A DNA stretch of 42,641 nucleotides from IMG/VR virus record IMGVR_UViG_3300030099_006264, positions 1-42,641 of that record. One strand, 5' to 3'. The stretch comes from a virus. The position numbers and the translations under genes were made by a program. Below are positions 32,300 to 41,925 of this stretch, piece after piece; within the stretch, counting starts at the first letter, position 1, and each line of letters opens with the position of its first letter. The notes beneath the pieces are model-generated. The model worked only from the letters and a program-made list of their open reading frames with translations, was not told the DNA's origin and did no database searches.

Positions 32300-33787
32300 T
32301 TACTTCATTAACATAAAGTTGTTAGCACCTTGTACTACTAAACATCTTTCTGATAACATGTGTATTTGCATCGCATCTAAAGAAGATGTAGCAGCACCTA
32401 CAGAACCAGTAACCCAAGTTTTCATTCTTCGGTCATCAGTTTGTGAAGCTCTAAATCTTACATGTAAGAAAGGACGCTTAAGGTTCATACCTAACATTTG
32501 GTCATAAACAGTTGAAGTACCAGCAGGAATTACGACACCTCTGATTGCGTTAGCACCAGCAATATCATTAATACCACCTCTAGTAGCTTTGTCGTTTAAG
32601 TATCTGAAGTCAGACTTATAGAAGTCATAAGAACCTCTTCTGAAACCAGAGAAACCTAAGTTAAGTGCCATATCCTCAGAGTTGTTAAATACTCCGTAAG
32701 AAGTACCACCAGCTCCGTAAGAGTTCATTGAAGCTAACATATCGTCCATTGCTAGAGAAGTAGATCTGTTAACAAATAACATATTTTCTTCAATAGCGCC
32801 TTGCTTGTCAAACTCAGCAAGTATTGCATCGAACTCAGCTAAGTCAGTAGCAGAGTTAACACCAGTAACACCAGAAGTAATATTACCTCTTGACTCGATA
32901 GCAGCGAATAAACCTTCAGTACCAAAAGCGTTACCATTACCATTAATCTCAACGTCAGCGTTAGAAGAACCAGGAGTCCCGCTAATACCTTCAATCATTG
33001 CCATTTCTAAGTAATCAGTAAATCTAGCTCTTGTGTCAGCTTCTGCTTTTAAGTACCATAAGTAACCTGCAGCACCCATTTCAGAAGTAACTTCAACCCA
33101 ACCAATTCTAGCAGCATCAGAACCTGATACTTCGTAGTAATCTTTTAATATAATTGGTTTGTTAGTGAAAGACTTAAAGTCTGGCTCGTTAGCAGTTCTT
33201 GCATCAGTTTCACCAGCAGTAGCGTTACCGTAAGTTTTACCTTTACCAAACTCAGTACCATAAACTAATATTCTACAGTCTTTATCTGCGTTTGTTCCAG
33301 TAGCGTTAGTAATAGTAGTACTACCGTAAGGAGCAACAGTAAGTGTATCAGTAGAGATACTTACAACTAAAGCTTTAACAACCTCAACAGAGTTTGCTAT
33401 AATAATAGTATCGTTAACTCTAACACCGTGACCACCACCCGTAGCAGATGAGATACCAGCAGTATCAAATAAAGCTTCGTCAATATCACCTTGTAATAAG
33501 ACAGTAGTAGTACCAGTTGTTTTACCTACATAAGATAAATGTAAACGACCTTGCTCAGACCAAATAACTTGATCAGCAGACATCGCTTCTTCTGCTCCAA
33601 CTTGAGATAAGAAACCTGAAATAGTTCTAGGTCCGAAAACCTCAGCTTCTTTTTCCATTAAGTCAGGCAGGTATTGTTGCGCCCAGCCTTGTCCAGCTGT
33701 AGACGTAAAATCGAAATAATTTGAGCTTAGCGCTTGCTTTTGTGAAGCAGGCACACTATTCAAATTAGGTCCAGGATTAATTGCCAT
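32300..33787 (-). CDS. Major capsid protein (HK97 fold predicted)
   Basis: 495 aa, soluble, Ala/Gly-rich and one of the most evenly composed genes of the window. The N-terminal part has LPDLMEKEAEVFGPRTISGF and MSADQVIWSEQGRLH, a pattern I associate with large HK97-fold capsid proteins of crAss-like and marine phages. The C-terminal part has RFRASQTDDRRMKTWVTG. The length matches crAss-like capsid proteins (about 490 aa). It lies directly downstream of the scaffold-like gene and is followed by a strong terminator, the usual set-up for a very highly expressed capsid gene. Its codon use looks richer in G/C than the neighbours, consistent with high expression. Confidence 0.85.
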   Translation of the reverse strand: MAINPGPNLNSVPASQKQALSSNYFDFTSTAGQGWAQQYLPDLMEKEAEVFGPRTISGFLSQVGAEEAMSADQVIWSEQGRLHLSYVGKTTGTTTVLLQGDIDEALFDTAGISSATGGGHGVRVNDTIIIANSVEVVKALVVSISTDTLTVAPYGSTTITNATGTNADKDCRILVYGTEFGKGKTYGNATAGETDARTANEPDFKSFTNKPIILKDYYEVSGSDAARIGWVEVTSEMGAAGYLWYLKAEADTRARFTDYLEMAMIEGISGTPGSSNADVEINGNGNAFGTEGLFAAIESRGNITSGVTGVNSATDLAEFDAILAEFDKQGAIEENMLFVNRSTSLAMDDMLASMNSYGAGGTSYGVFNNSEDMALNLGFSGFRRGSYDFYKSDFRYLNDKATRGGINDIAGANAIRGVVIPAGTSTVYDQMLGMNLKRPFLHVRFRASQTDDRRMKTWVTGSVGAATSSLDAMQIHMLSERCLVVQGANNFMLMK

Positions 33788-33809
33788 AATTTTTAATTTT
33801 TAATTGTTG

Positions 33810-35039
33810 TTAATTTTTAGGTTTAATTTTGAACTTAAAATCACGAGTATCATCACTAAGTGCCCTTACTTTAAATCCACTAGTATTCACGTTTGGTTCG
33901 TGAGACTGTCTTGGATCCATACTAACATTTTTTGATTTAGCAATGCTTTCTCTTAACGCATCAGCCTTGCCTTGCTCATAAAAATGACTAGCAACTTGAT
34001 CTGGATTCATAGCAGTAAAAAGCCCTTTGTGGTAGCCCGCGGCATCGTTCATACTATTATCTTCATTAAGAAACTTTCCAATAAAGTTATTAATATCACT
34101 TTGCGTTGTTTTAACTTTGTCAACATCTTTAACATTAAATCTAAAAGTTTTTTCACCAACATTATATTCAAAACCTTTGAACTTGTCGTTTAAAACACTA
34201 TCAGTTTTTTCTTGAAAAATTTGTTGCATTTTCTTGCTTGACTCTGATTGTTCGTTGTATCTGTTGAAAAAATCTACAGCTTTCTGTTGTTCTTCAGTTA
34301 GTTTACTTCCAGCCTTGATGTCTTCATAATATTTGGATTTTACACTTTCCAAGTGTTGCTTTGCAGAAGCAACTTGCTCCTTCATAGCTAATTTTTTTCT
34401 TTTTATTTCTTTTTCTGTATTTTCTTCTTCATCATAAGCAAAAGTATCTTCCATAATAAAATCTATTTCATCATTTGAAAGATGTGGTTTAGTTTGTTTG
34501 TAATACTCTTGCAATAAAGTTTGATTATCCATACTAGAATAATCTTGGTTTAATTTTACATAGTCGTTAATATCACCACCTGTTTCTTCCATAAAGTTTA
34601 CAAGCTTTTGAATATTTTCAGGTAAATCTTGACCAGTAGCTTCTGATTCTTCAATAGCTTCAACAACAGCTTCTTCTACTTTTTCAACTTCTTGTTTTAC
34701 TTCTTCTTTTATTACTTCTTCTACAACAGGCGTTTCTTGTGCTTCAGCTTCCGGCTGTACTTCTTCTTGTTTTTGTACGGGCTCGGCATCTTTAGTGACT
34801 TCAACAACTCCTGTGTCGTCAGTGTTATCAACTGTAACCTCTTCTTTGGTTTCATTAGTTTCTTCTGGTTTTTGTCTTAAATCAACTTTAGTTACGTTGT
34901 CATCTATAACCTCGGCTGATTGTTTCATTTTTTCTTGAACTTTAGTAACATCACCTTTTGTTTCTTTATTTTTAGGTTCGTTTACTTTTGTTTCTTCAGT
35001 AGCTTTTTCAGCTACTTCTTGTTTTTTCTTTTTTGCCAT
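33810..35039 (-). CDS. Capsid scaffold-like protein, 409 aa
   Basis: A highly acidic, Glu/Lys/Val/Gln-rich N-terminal third (about residues 1-140) of low complexity follows a MAKKKKQEVAEKA start. Long helices come next (KRKKLAMKEQVASAKQHLE, KSKYYEDIKAG), then a compact FEYNVGEKTFRFNVKDV segment and a basic C-terminal end (DFKFKIKPKN). Acidic coiled-coil build, basic C-terminal capsid-binding end and position between portal and capsid genes are those of phage scaffolding proteins. No protease gene was seen nearby. Confidence 0.7.
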   Translation of the reverse strand: MAKKKKQEVAEKATEETKVNEPKNKETKGDVTKVQEKMKQSAEVIDDNVTKVDLRQKPEETNETKEEVTVDNTDDTGVVEVTKDAEPVQKQEEVQPEAEAQETPVVEEVIKEEVKQEVEKVEEAVVEAIEESEATGQDLPENIQKLVNFMEETGGDINDYVKLNQDYSSMDNQTLLQEYYKQTKPHLSNDEIDFIMEDTFAYDEEENTEKEIKRKKLAMKEQVASAKQHLESVKSKYYEDIKAGSKLTEEQQKAVDFFNRYNEQSESSKKMQQIFQEKTDSVLNDKFKGFEYNVGEKTFRFNVKDVDKVKTTQSDINNFIGKFLNEDNSMNDAAGYHKGLFTAMNPDQVASHFYEQGKADALRESIAKSKNVSMDPRQSHEPNVNTSGFKVRALSDDTRDFKFKIKPKN

Positions 35040-35066
35040 AATATAATATAATAATAGTTAATAATT

Positions 35067-37472
35067 TTATCTTGGGCCAAACTGTGACATATCACCAATA
35101 GCCTCTCCACCTAATATATCATTACCTGCAGACTCAAAGTTTTTAGGTGGTTTATTGTTTTTTCTTTGGTCTATCAACTGACTTTGTTGAGTTGCTTGTA
35201 TTTTAGTTCTTTTATCTTTACGATCTTCTTTTTGTTGTATTGATTTAGACTTCTTTTCTTTTTCAATACCTTGTATTTGCATGTTATACTGAAACTCTTG
35301 TTCCATTAACATTTTCTTTATTTGAGCTTCTTCGTAAAGTTTCTTTATTTCAAGATTATTTTTAGCTTGTTCTAGTTGAACTTGTGTTTGTAATAAAGCT
35401 TGTTGTTTTTGTACTTCTGCTTGAGCAGCTACTTGTTGAGCTTGTGCATTTGCCTGGGCTTGAGCTTGCATGTTTTCTTGTTGTATTTTTTGATCACGAG
35501 CTATTTTCTTTCTTCTTTTTATTTTTAACAATTGATTTGCAAGTTTTATATTTTTAATATCTCTTAAATCAATAGCATCTTCTAAATCAATAGCACCCTG
35601 TGATAACGAAGCTTGTATATTGTTTTCTAATATTGCTTTTTCTTCATCATCTGGACTTAATTCTATAAATATTCCAAAGTCATATAAATGTAGTTGTGTC
35701 ATTTCAAACAAAGTAGCAACACTATGGCTACCTATTTTTTGTATAAAAGCTTCTTTAGTAGGTGAGTACTCTATAATATCAGATATTCTTAATGATAATT
35801 GCTCTGCTGTTTCTTGAGTTAAAAATAAACCACCTTTTAATATATGTCTAGTAGCTGTATTAGAATTAGCTGCTGCCATTTTTTGCACGCCAACTAAGGC
35901 TTTTGGATCTGGATTAGCAGCATCTCTAGCTTCGTTTAAACCTGTAGTATCTCTAATCATTTGTAAATAATAATTATAGTTATTTACAAGAGCTTGTATT
36001 TTGTTACCACCACTACCGCTTGTTATTTCTTGTATAGGTACTTTACCAGGATTCATATCACCTTCACTAGTAAAACTTCTACCTATAACACTACCAGTTT
36101 GAAAAAACATATTTAAAGCTTCTTGTGGATTATAGCTAGTACCATTACCTAAATCTACTTCAGCTAAACCATCTGCGTCTAAATAAACACCATCTGGCAC
36201 CATACGTGACATTACTTGTTGTAGTTTTAAATGTGTCAACTGTATCATATCAGCAAAACCAGTAATTCTACTTACAAGTGATTCAATACGTCCTTCATAC
36301 ATACGAGGAGCACATATAGCGTAATTCATTTTAACTTTACTATAATCGCTTTTTGGCCTCATCATGTTTTTAGCCATACCCCAGCTTAAAAGTTTTTTAG
36401 TACCTAAAACCAAAGCGCCTTCATATAAAACTTCTATTTTTCTAGTTTCCATAGTAAAATTTTCACTTTTACCAGGATTAAACGTATCGTCTTTAGCTAT
36501 AGCTTTATCAGCACCAGTTGCTGTTTGTTTTATTTTATAAACTTCACCCATGTAAGACTTATAATTAAAGTATAATATTTTTACTTTATTATTATCGTCT
36601 CTTTCTTCTCTATATTGTTTTTCGTTATACTTACCGTAATTTTTATTATTATATTCTGTTATTTCTTTTAAATCTTTTTCTTCTAAATGTGGAAATTGTT
36701 TTACAAGTTCATTAACAGGTATAGTTTTTACTTCGCCACAATAGTATATATCTTCAAAGTAAGGTGATTCAGTGTGTGAATATACTAGATTTTCTGGATC
36801 TACATATTCTATCTTAACACCTTCTGAAGTATTAAAAGTTGTTTTAACAGCTCCAATACCTAAAACAGCTAAGTCATAATAAAATCTTTTTGAAACAAGA
36901 TCATATCTATTTCCTTCCATTAAAGTTTTTATAGCTTGTTCTTCAGCTATTTCAACAGACTGTTTATAATTTAATTGCATGTGAATATCTAACTCTTCTT
37001 GAGAATCAGGTAATAAATCTGGACTTTTATTAAATAAATCCATACCAAAATTATCTTTAACAAAAAGTTTTAAATCTCTAGTTCTCATGTCTTCCATGAT
37101 TTTATTCATGTACTGAGTTCTTTTACTTACACCAAAAGGATCTTGAGAATAAACCTTAACATCATAAACTCTTTCAGATATACCATTAACAACTATATCT
37201 ACAAACTTTGGTATTATAGGTACAGGTTTCCAGTCTAAGTTTAAATAGCTTAAGTCACCATTTATAGATAATTCATTTTTATATTTTTCTATTGGTTGTT
37301 CTCCTCTAGCATATAATCTTAAATTTCTAAAATTATTTCTATTATAAATATATCTATTTGAGTAGTTGTCTTTATCAAACCACTCGCCCTCTATAGCCTT
37401 AGCTATCTTAAGCCCATACTCATAGCTTAATTTTTCTGCATCACTAACTACTTGACTTGGAAATTGCCTCAT
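35067..37472 (-). CDS. Portal protein (P22/crAss-like size class)
   Basis: 801 aa. The N-terminal 110 residues have a NFRNLRLYARGEQPIEKYKN segment and YLNLDWKPVPIIPKFVDIVV, a signature I associate with crAss-like and marine podovirus portals. A DNRNN-type loop, the LKLQQVMSRMVPDG helix near the channel and a long Gln/Ala/Glu coiled coil (about 660-760, QAQANAQAQQVAAQAEVQ) follow, probably a barrel or crown. It starts 1 bp after the stop of the large terminase gene. The portal forms the dodecameric ring at one capsid vertex through which DNA enters and leaves. Confidence 0.83.
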   Translation of the reverse strand: MRQFPSQVVSDAEKLSYEYGLKIAKAIEGEWFDKDNYSNRYIYNRNNFRNLRLYARGEQPIEKYKNELSINGDLSYLNLDWKPVPIIPKFVDIVVNGISERVYDVKVYSQDPFGVSKRTQYMNKIMEDMRTRDLKLFVKDNFGMDLFNKSPDLLPDSQEELDIHMQLNYKQSVEIAEEQAIKTLMEGNRYDLVSKRFYYDLAVLGIGAVKTTFNTSEGVKIEYVDPENLVYSHTESPYFEDIYYCGEVKTIPVNELVKQFPHLEEKDLKEITEYNNKNYGKYNEKQYREERDDNNKVKILYFNYKSYMGEVYKIKQTATGADKAIAKDDTFNPGKSENFTMETRKIEVLYEGALVLGTKKLLSWGMAKNMMRPKSDYSKVKMNYAICAPRMYEGRIESLVSRITGFADMIQLTHLKLQQVMSRMVPDGVYLDADGLAEVDLGNGTSYNPQEALNMFFQTGSVIGRSFTSEGDMNPGKVPIQEITSGSGGNKIQALVNNYNYYLQMIRDTTGLNEARDAANPDPKALVGVQKMAAANSNTATRHILKGGLFLTQETAEQLSLRISDIIEYSPTKEAFIQKIGSHSVATLFEMTQLHLYDFGIFIELSPDDEEKAILENNIQASLSQGAIDLEDAIDLRDIKNIKLANQLLKIKRRKKIARDQKIQQENMQAQAQANAQAQQVAAQAEVQKQQALLQTQVQLEQAKNNLEIKKLYEEAQIKKMLMEQEFQYNMQIQGIEKEKKSKSIQQKEDRKDKRTKIQATQQSQLIDQRKNNKPPKNFESAGNDILGGEAIGDMSQFGPR

Positions 37473-37473
37473 A

Positions 37474-39690
37474 TTAATTCTTTATTATTCTTGAAATACC
37501 GCCTGAATTATTATACTTAGCGATATTTATGTTTAATTTAGGTTTTTCTATTTTTACGTTTGGTCTATATAAGTGTCTATTGCAAGCCATAATAGCAAGC
37601 CCACTACTTATAGTAGCATCAAATTTTGTTCTTTTGGTTATATCAAATTTAGCCCAGTCGTTCAAAGTTCTATTAAAATATATATTACCATAAACACCAT
37701 CTTCTAAATGACCAACATGCTGTTGTATATACATTTCTATAGCAGCGGCATGAGCTTGTTTTATATCTTCACTAGAGTTTGGTATACCACCTATTTCTTT
37801 TTCTGTTACAGAAAGTTTATTCCAAATTTTATCTGGCCTATTCATACTGTAACCTCTGTAGCCTCTACGTCTTAAATGATATAATAATCTAGGTTTGTTA
37901 TTTTCTGCAAGCAACGGCATACCATAAAATATTAATGCCATTAACACATCTTCAAAAAATATCTCTGCTGTTTGTGGTCTAGATATATATTCTAAAAACA
38001 TGTGGTTAGGTGGCGCGTCTTCCATACTAAACTTTGTTAGCCCGTGTAAAGAACCGTTAGAACCTCTACCATCTACAGTTCCTGATATATCGTAACTATC
38101 ACAACCAAAAGCCCCCATGTGCTCGTTACCAGGATATTTTATACCGTTTTTAATTACAACTCTATTTTGTAAATGTGTAGGTGGAAACCAACTAATGTTA
38201 AATCTACCTTTTGGATCTGGATAAAATATTACTTGTGTGTCTTTTACGCCATTTAACCATTGAAAGTTACCAACGTTAATATTTCCTTGAGCACCAACAC
38301 CATCGTTGTAATCTACTTGTTCATATATTTTAACTAAGTTAAATATACTGTTTTTAGCTTCATCTCTAAACGCATGCTCTTCAGTTCTTGGAAACTGTCT
38401 GTAAAACTCGTTTAATGCGTCTTGATCATTTTTTAAACCTTCAGCTTCGTTATTCCAGTGATCAATTATACCGTAATCTATTAGTTCACCATCGGGTCCG
38501 TATACATCATTATCTGGGTTATTAAATACTGGTTGTCCGTATTGATCAATAAATCCTTCATAGTTCCATTCCATTGGTATAAAAAAAGAATATAAACCAG
38601 ACTTTGTTTGTCCATTACGATTTCTTTTTGTAACGTCTGAATCATAGTATAGCTTTTTAAAATTACTACCACCTTTATCCAAAGAGTTAGATGTACTACC
38701 CATCATACACTTGCCTACAACTCTAGCACCTAACCTTAAACAAGTTTTTGTAACTCGCCAGTTGTTTAATATATTATCTGGTCTTTCCCACTTACCGCTT
38801 TCATCGTGAACTAATAAGTTAAGCTTTTCACCGTCATAGCTATTGTCACCTGTGTTTTTCCAATCAATAGTAGTATCAAGTCCAACCAGGTCTTCCTGCT
38901 TTTCGTTTGCAACAATTTTTTTACGCGTAAACTTACTCGCAGGAACACGATAAGCAAGTTCAGACTTAGGTCTGTCCATACCGTCTTGTATCGGTTTAAA
39001 AAAGAAAGGATAATTAACCGATATTGGAACAACTTTGTCTGTAAACATTTTTTTAGCATCCGCACCACTTTTTGATAATATACCATATCTACTATCACTT
39101 GATATTGTAGCTAAGTTAACTGTTTCTGCCGAAGACATAAAACTAAATCCACTACGTCTGTTTTTAAGATAACACATACCGTAGCATCTTTTGTCTGCTT
39201 TACAAGCTTCCCAGAATATATAAAACAACCTATTAGCTTCTCTAAAATCAGGTGCACCTACATCTATTTTACTCCATTGTAAATACATATAATGAGCGCC
39301 TGTTATGTATGTTGGTTTTTTATTATTTATAAACCAAAATCCTTCTTCTCTACGTTTAAACTCTTCATCTATATAATCATACCACTTTTCTTTTTGTTCT
39401 TCAGGATATGATCTCCAATCAAATATATTTTTAAGTTTACTTAACTCTTTAGGATAATCTATTTTTTTCCACTTATTTTCTTGCAATCCATGTACTTGCA
39501 TAGGCACAGGTGGTAGAGCAATGTGAACATTTTGCATTTCAAGTATTTCACCGATTTTACCAGTTTTTGATATAACAATAATACCATGTTCTTTATTATA
39601 TCCATATTTCCATTTTTTACCACGGTTTAAACGTGTGATTGTTGTTTTTTTTATAGGCGTTACAACCTTAACTAAACTTTGATTATACAT
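37474..39690 (-). CDS. Terminase large subunit (packaging ATPase-nuclease)
   Basis: 738 aa. The ATPase half has a Walker A-like loop at 174-184 (YLKNRRSGFSF, with K176 and R178-R179 in place of GxGKS) and a Walker B strand ending in acidic residues near 290-297 (LNLLVHDESG). A coupling-type LGARVVGKCMMGSTSN follows. The nuclease half begins near residue 525 with GAFGCDSYD, whose Asp is the likely first metal ligand, and later segments include FDATISSGLAIMA near the end. The atypical P-loop is shared with crAss-like terminases as I recall them. It drives ATP-powered packaging through the portal and cuts concatemers. The stop and start with the portal gene are 1 bp apart. Confidence 0.87.
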   Translation of the reverse strand: MYNQSLVKVVTPIKKTTITRLNRGKKWKYGYNKEHGIIVISKTGKIGEILEMQNVHIALPPVPMQVHGLQENKWKKIDYPKELSKLKNIFDWRSYPEEQKEKWYDYIDEEFKRREEGFWFINNKKPTYITGAHYMYLQWSKIDVGAPDFREANRLFYIFWEACKADKRCYGMCYLKNRRSGFSFMSSAETVNLATISSDSRYGILSKSGADAKKMFTDKVVPISVNYPFFFKPIQDGMDRPKSELAYRVPASKFTRKKIVANEKQEDLVGLDTTIDWKNTGDNSYDGEKLNLLVHDESGKWERPDNILNNWRVTKTCLRLGARVVGKCMMGSTSNSLDKGGSNFKKLYYDSDVTKRNRNGQTKSGLYSFFIPMEWNYEGFIDQYGQPVFNNPDNDVYGPDGELIDYGIIDHWNNEAEGLKNDQDALNEFYRQFPRTEEHAFRDEAKNSIFNLVKIYEQVDYNDGVGAQGNINVGNFQWLNGVKDTQVIFYPDPKGRFNISWFPPTHLQNRVVIKNGIKYPGNEHMGAFGCDSYDISGTVDGRGSNGSLHGLTKFSMEDAPPNHMFLEYISRPQTAEIFFEDVLMALIFYGMPLLAENNKPRLLYHLRRRGYRGYSMNRPDKIWNKLSVTEKEIGGIPNSSEDIKQAHAAAIEMYIQQHVGHLEDGVYGNIYFNRTLNDWAKFDITKRTKFDATISSGLAIMACNRHLYRPNVKIEKPKLNINIAKYNNSGGISRIIKN

Positions 39691-39968
39691 TATTTAGACC
39701 TTCCTTCTGCAAATCCTTTGAATACAGATTTTTTAATTTCTTCTGGTGCTTTACCATTTATTAAGTTTTCTTCTTCTTGGATTCTATTTAATATTTCAAA
39801 CGCATCAAATATAGCTAGCTTTTTTGTAGCTGCTGCGTTTTTTAATCTATCAGCTGAAACATCATCATCCGTGTTAGTAATTATTTTTTCTTTAGCAACA
39901 TTAATTAATTCTTCAACTGCTTTGTGCCCAGCTTGGATTATAAGCTTCTTCGTCTCCTTGATATTCAT
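39690..39968 (-). CDS. Small helical protein upstream of terminase (possible small terminase)
   Basis: 92 aa, nearly all helical: a KKLIIQAGHKAVEELINVAKE helix, a DDDVSADRLKNAAATKKL segment and an FDAFEILNRIQEEENLI helix. Its stop overlaps the large-terminase start by 1 bp, the classical place for a small terminase, and the size is within the range for short versions. Its first 56 bp overlap the GroES-like gene in another frame, a long overlap for this operon, so a start further inside (no good Met nearby) cannot be excluded. DNA-binding motifs are not evident. Confidence 0.55.
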   Translation of the reverse strand: MNIKETKKLIIQAGHKAVEELINVAKEKIITNTDDDVSADRLKNAAATKKLAIFDAFEILNRIQEEENLINGKAPEEIKKSVFKGFAEGRSK

Positions 39969-40503
39969 ATTTAATTGTAATAAATTTATTTAAAACTCTA
40001 TATAACCTTTGGCCATCAACTACAAACTCATAGGTTGAAAACGGTGTAAAACCTACAAGCTCACCGATTTTATTAACGCCATCTGTGTATGTAACAATAC
40101 CCATACACTCCTCTTCTTTATCTTGTCTTAACCTGTCTCTTTGTTTTATTGGTTGAACAAAGCAGTAACCATCTACAGCCTTCCACTTTTTATTTCTTTT
40201 GTATAAAAATATTTGATCAGGTTTTACAAGGTATGTGTTTTCGTCAAAATAACTTCTACTGTTTTTTTCATCACCTCTTATATCTAACCAACGTCTAAAT
40301 ATATTGTGATGAACTATAACAGTATCTCTAGGCTTTATTTTAGTATCATAAGCTGTAGGTATAGATTTAACAATAGCTTCTCTATTTACAAATTGATGAT
40401 TAAAGTTTTCTGTATTTACTATTAAGTTTTTATCACCAACTTTTTTAACGTTGTTATATCTATTACCTTTTGGCTCTATAACAAAGTCAAAAGGCGCTTT
40501 CAT
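39913..40503 (-). CDS. GroES-like (Cpn10-fold) protein, possible phage co-chaperonin
   Basis: 196 aa that seem to hold two Cpn10-like halves. The first (about 30-105) has IKPRDTVIVHHNIFRRW and a DENTYLVKPDQIFLYK strand. The second (about 108-185) has GYCFVQPIKQRDR, GIVTYTD, ELVGFTPFSTYEFVVDG and LYRVLNKFITI, matching the layout of a Cpn10 barrel: P..DR, G.V, a closing YEF.vDG loop, then the final I strand. If right, it could dock on the host GroEL to fold the capsid protein, like T4 gp31. It is placed among the packaging and capsid genes. The assignment is by pattern only and should be treated as a hypothesis. Confidence 0.5.
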   Translation of the reverse strand: MKAPFDFVIEPKGNRYNNVKKVGDKNLIVNTENFNHQFVNREAIVKSIPTAYDTKIKPRDTVIVHHNIFRRWLDIRGDEKNSRSYFDENTYLVKPDQIFLYKRNKKWKAVDGYCFVQPIKQRDRLRQDKEEECMGIVTYTDGVNKIGELVGFTPFSTYEFVVDGQRLYRVLNKFITIKYEYQGDEEAYNPSWAQSS

Positions 40504-40724
40504 TAATACTCTAGATTATACTCTACAGATATAGCCATGTTTTTGTTAAAGTCTTTCCAAGGTAGCACGTCTTTATTCTTTTTTATATATATAGAATACT
40601 TATCTTTTTCTTCAATAATATCAGATATAGTATGCCCACCGTAAACATCTTGGCCTACAGCATAGTGCATAGCGTTTTCCTTATAGTCTTTACCTATAGT
40701 AATTTTTCTAATTAGCTTGTCCAT
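40503..40724 (-). CDS. Small protein of unknown function, 73 aa
   Basis: A compact strand-rich protein with YAVGQDVYGGHTISDII, KYSIYIKKN and a final AISVEYNLEY strand, suggestive of a small beta barrel (SH3-like), which is inference. Its last base is the first base of the GroES-like gene start region (1 bp overlap), and its first 17 bp overlap the coiled-coil gene before it. No family was recognised. Confidence 0.58.
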   Translation of the reverse strand: MDKLIRKITIGKDYKENAMHYAVGQDVYGGHTISDIIEEKDKYSIYIKKNKDVLPWKDFNKNMAISVEYNLEY

Positions 40725-40971
40725 CTCTGTTTATTTCACCAGTATGTATGTTGATATTATCAGTTCCATACTCTTTTTTCAACTCTTCTTGTATTTTTGC
40801 AAGCTCGCCTTGTATATTTACAACTTGGTCTAATAAAGCGTGTTTTCTAGTTTCTATATGCCCTATTTCCATTTGAAACCTATTCAAGTTATTTATAATG
40901 TTTTGCATTTTATTTAAATGCTCATTACTAATTTTTGTAGGCTTTTTTGCCTTTTTTGTTTTGTTTTTCAT
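40708..40971 (-). CDS. Small coiled-coil protein, 87 aa
   Basis: A Lys-rich start (MKNKTKKAKKPTKIS) followed by a long amphipathic helix with regular heptads (NKMQNIINNLNRFQMEI, then LLDQVVNIQGELAKIQEEL). It ends in a KEYGTDNINIHTGEI tail. It resembles prefoldin-like or structural coiled coils in build only. It lies in the run of small genes before the terminase, next to the GroES-like gene, so a chaperone or assembly role is possible but unproven. Confidence 0.58.
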   Translation of the reverse strand: MKNKTKKAKKPTKISNEHLNKMQNIINNLNRFQMEIGHIETRKHALLDQVVNIQGELAKIQEELKKEYGTDNINIHTGEINRDGQAN

Positions 40972-40989
40972 TTTTATTTAATTTAATTA

Positions 40990-41925
40990 TTATATATCTT
41001 CAAAAGAACAGTTCCCTTGAAGATCTAAATTAGCAGCTGCACCAGCCCCAGAAAGTTCTTGCGCGTCTTGACATGGCCAATAAAGTCCTAGATTTGCAGC
41101 TTGACTGTGTGTTCTAACGTCAAATAAATTTCCAGAATTATACAAAGCTGCTACCTCACTAGCGCTAAGCTCAGCATTAAAATAAGCTATATCTCTATAA
41201 CCCATCTTAAAATGATCTTGATTAGCAAAAGACTTTCCTAACCAAAACTCATCTACGTTACCTTCGTCAAATCCTAAACTTCCAGAATCTGCATCTATCA
41301 TGCTGCCTAGAGCTTGACCGTTCCAATAAATATTCCAATTACCTGAAGATCTAGTAAAAGCTAAATGCACGAAATCATCACTGTTTGTGTTTCCTTTATT
41401 ACCATTGTGCCACCAACCAGATGATACACCACTGTTTGTTAACCCAGACCCTAAACCAGTTATAGAGTTGTTAGCATCGTGTAAGAACGTTTCGTCTCTT
41501 TCTTGGTTATTACTAGCGTCCATAGCTTGTATCATTATTCTATTTCTATCAGAACCAGTACTTGTGTCTATAATGTAAACAACCCTAATTCTATCTTTTT
41601 CAGTTGTAGTATTACCAAAAACTGGCAAAGCAACGTTATTGTTTTTATTACCGCTACCACCAAGACCAGGATTACTTTCTACGTGTTGATTAGTACCAAC
41701 ATTACCCATTACCCACAAAGGTTTTACCCAAAAAGAAAGCGTTATAGTATCTGCAATATCATCAGTGCCCGCACCAGATATTCTACCTAAAAAATTACTA
41801 AAATTTTGAACTCTAGCAAAATCTCCATTTCCACCTGGTAAATTTAAAAATTTAGTTCCAGCCCAAACTAAGCCACTTTCTTCTGTTACGTTACTATGTA
41901 CTAAACTACTACCTAATCCTAACAT
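40990..41925 (-). CDS. LamG/concanavalin A-like lectin-domain protein (adhesin)
   Basis: 311 aa. Residues about 25-260 follow a jelly-roll lectin fold: LSFWVKPLW strand, then DDFVHLAFTRSSGNWNIYWN and GQALGS, then FWLGKSFANQDHFKMGYRDIAYF ending in ELSASEVAALYNSG, the standard closing helix of LamG-like (concanavalin-type) domains. No signal peptide, so it is probably a particle protein that binds host glycans, such as a tail fibre or head fibre. Its ATG overlaps the stop of the small surface protein before it (TAATG). Fold assignment is strong; ligand unknown. Confidence 0.78.
   Translation of the reverse strand: MLGLGSSLVHSNVTEESGLVWAGTKFLNLPGGNGDFARVQNFSNFLGRISGAGTDDIADTITLSFWVKPLWVMGNVGTNQHVESNPGLGGSGNKNNNVALPVFGNTTTEKDRIRVVYIIDTSTGSDRNRIMIQAMDASNNQERDETFLHDANNSITGLGSGLTNSGVSSGWWHNGNKGNTNSDDFVHLAFTRSSGNWNIYWNGQALGSMIDADSGSLGFDEGNVDEFWLGKSFANQDHFKMGYRDIAYFNAELSASEVAALYNSGNLFDVRTHSQAANLGLYWPCQDAQELSGAGAAANLDLQGNCSFEDI

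Noticed and set aside
38481-39098. Two minus-strand frames within the large terminase gene
   Set aside because: They are alternative-frame readings inside a gene with clear terminase motifs.
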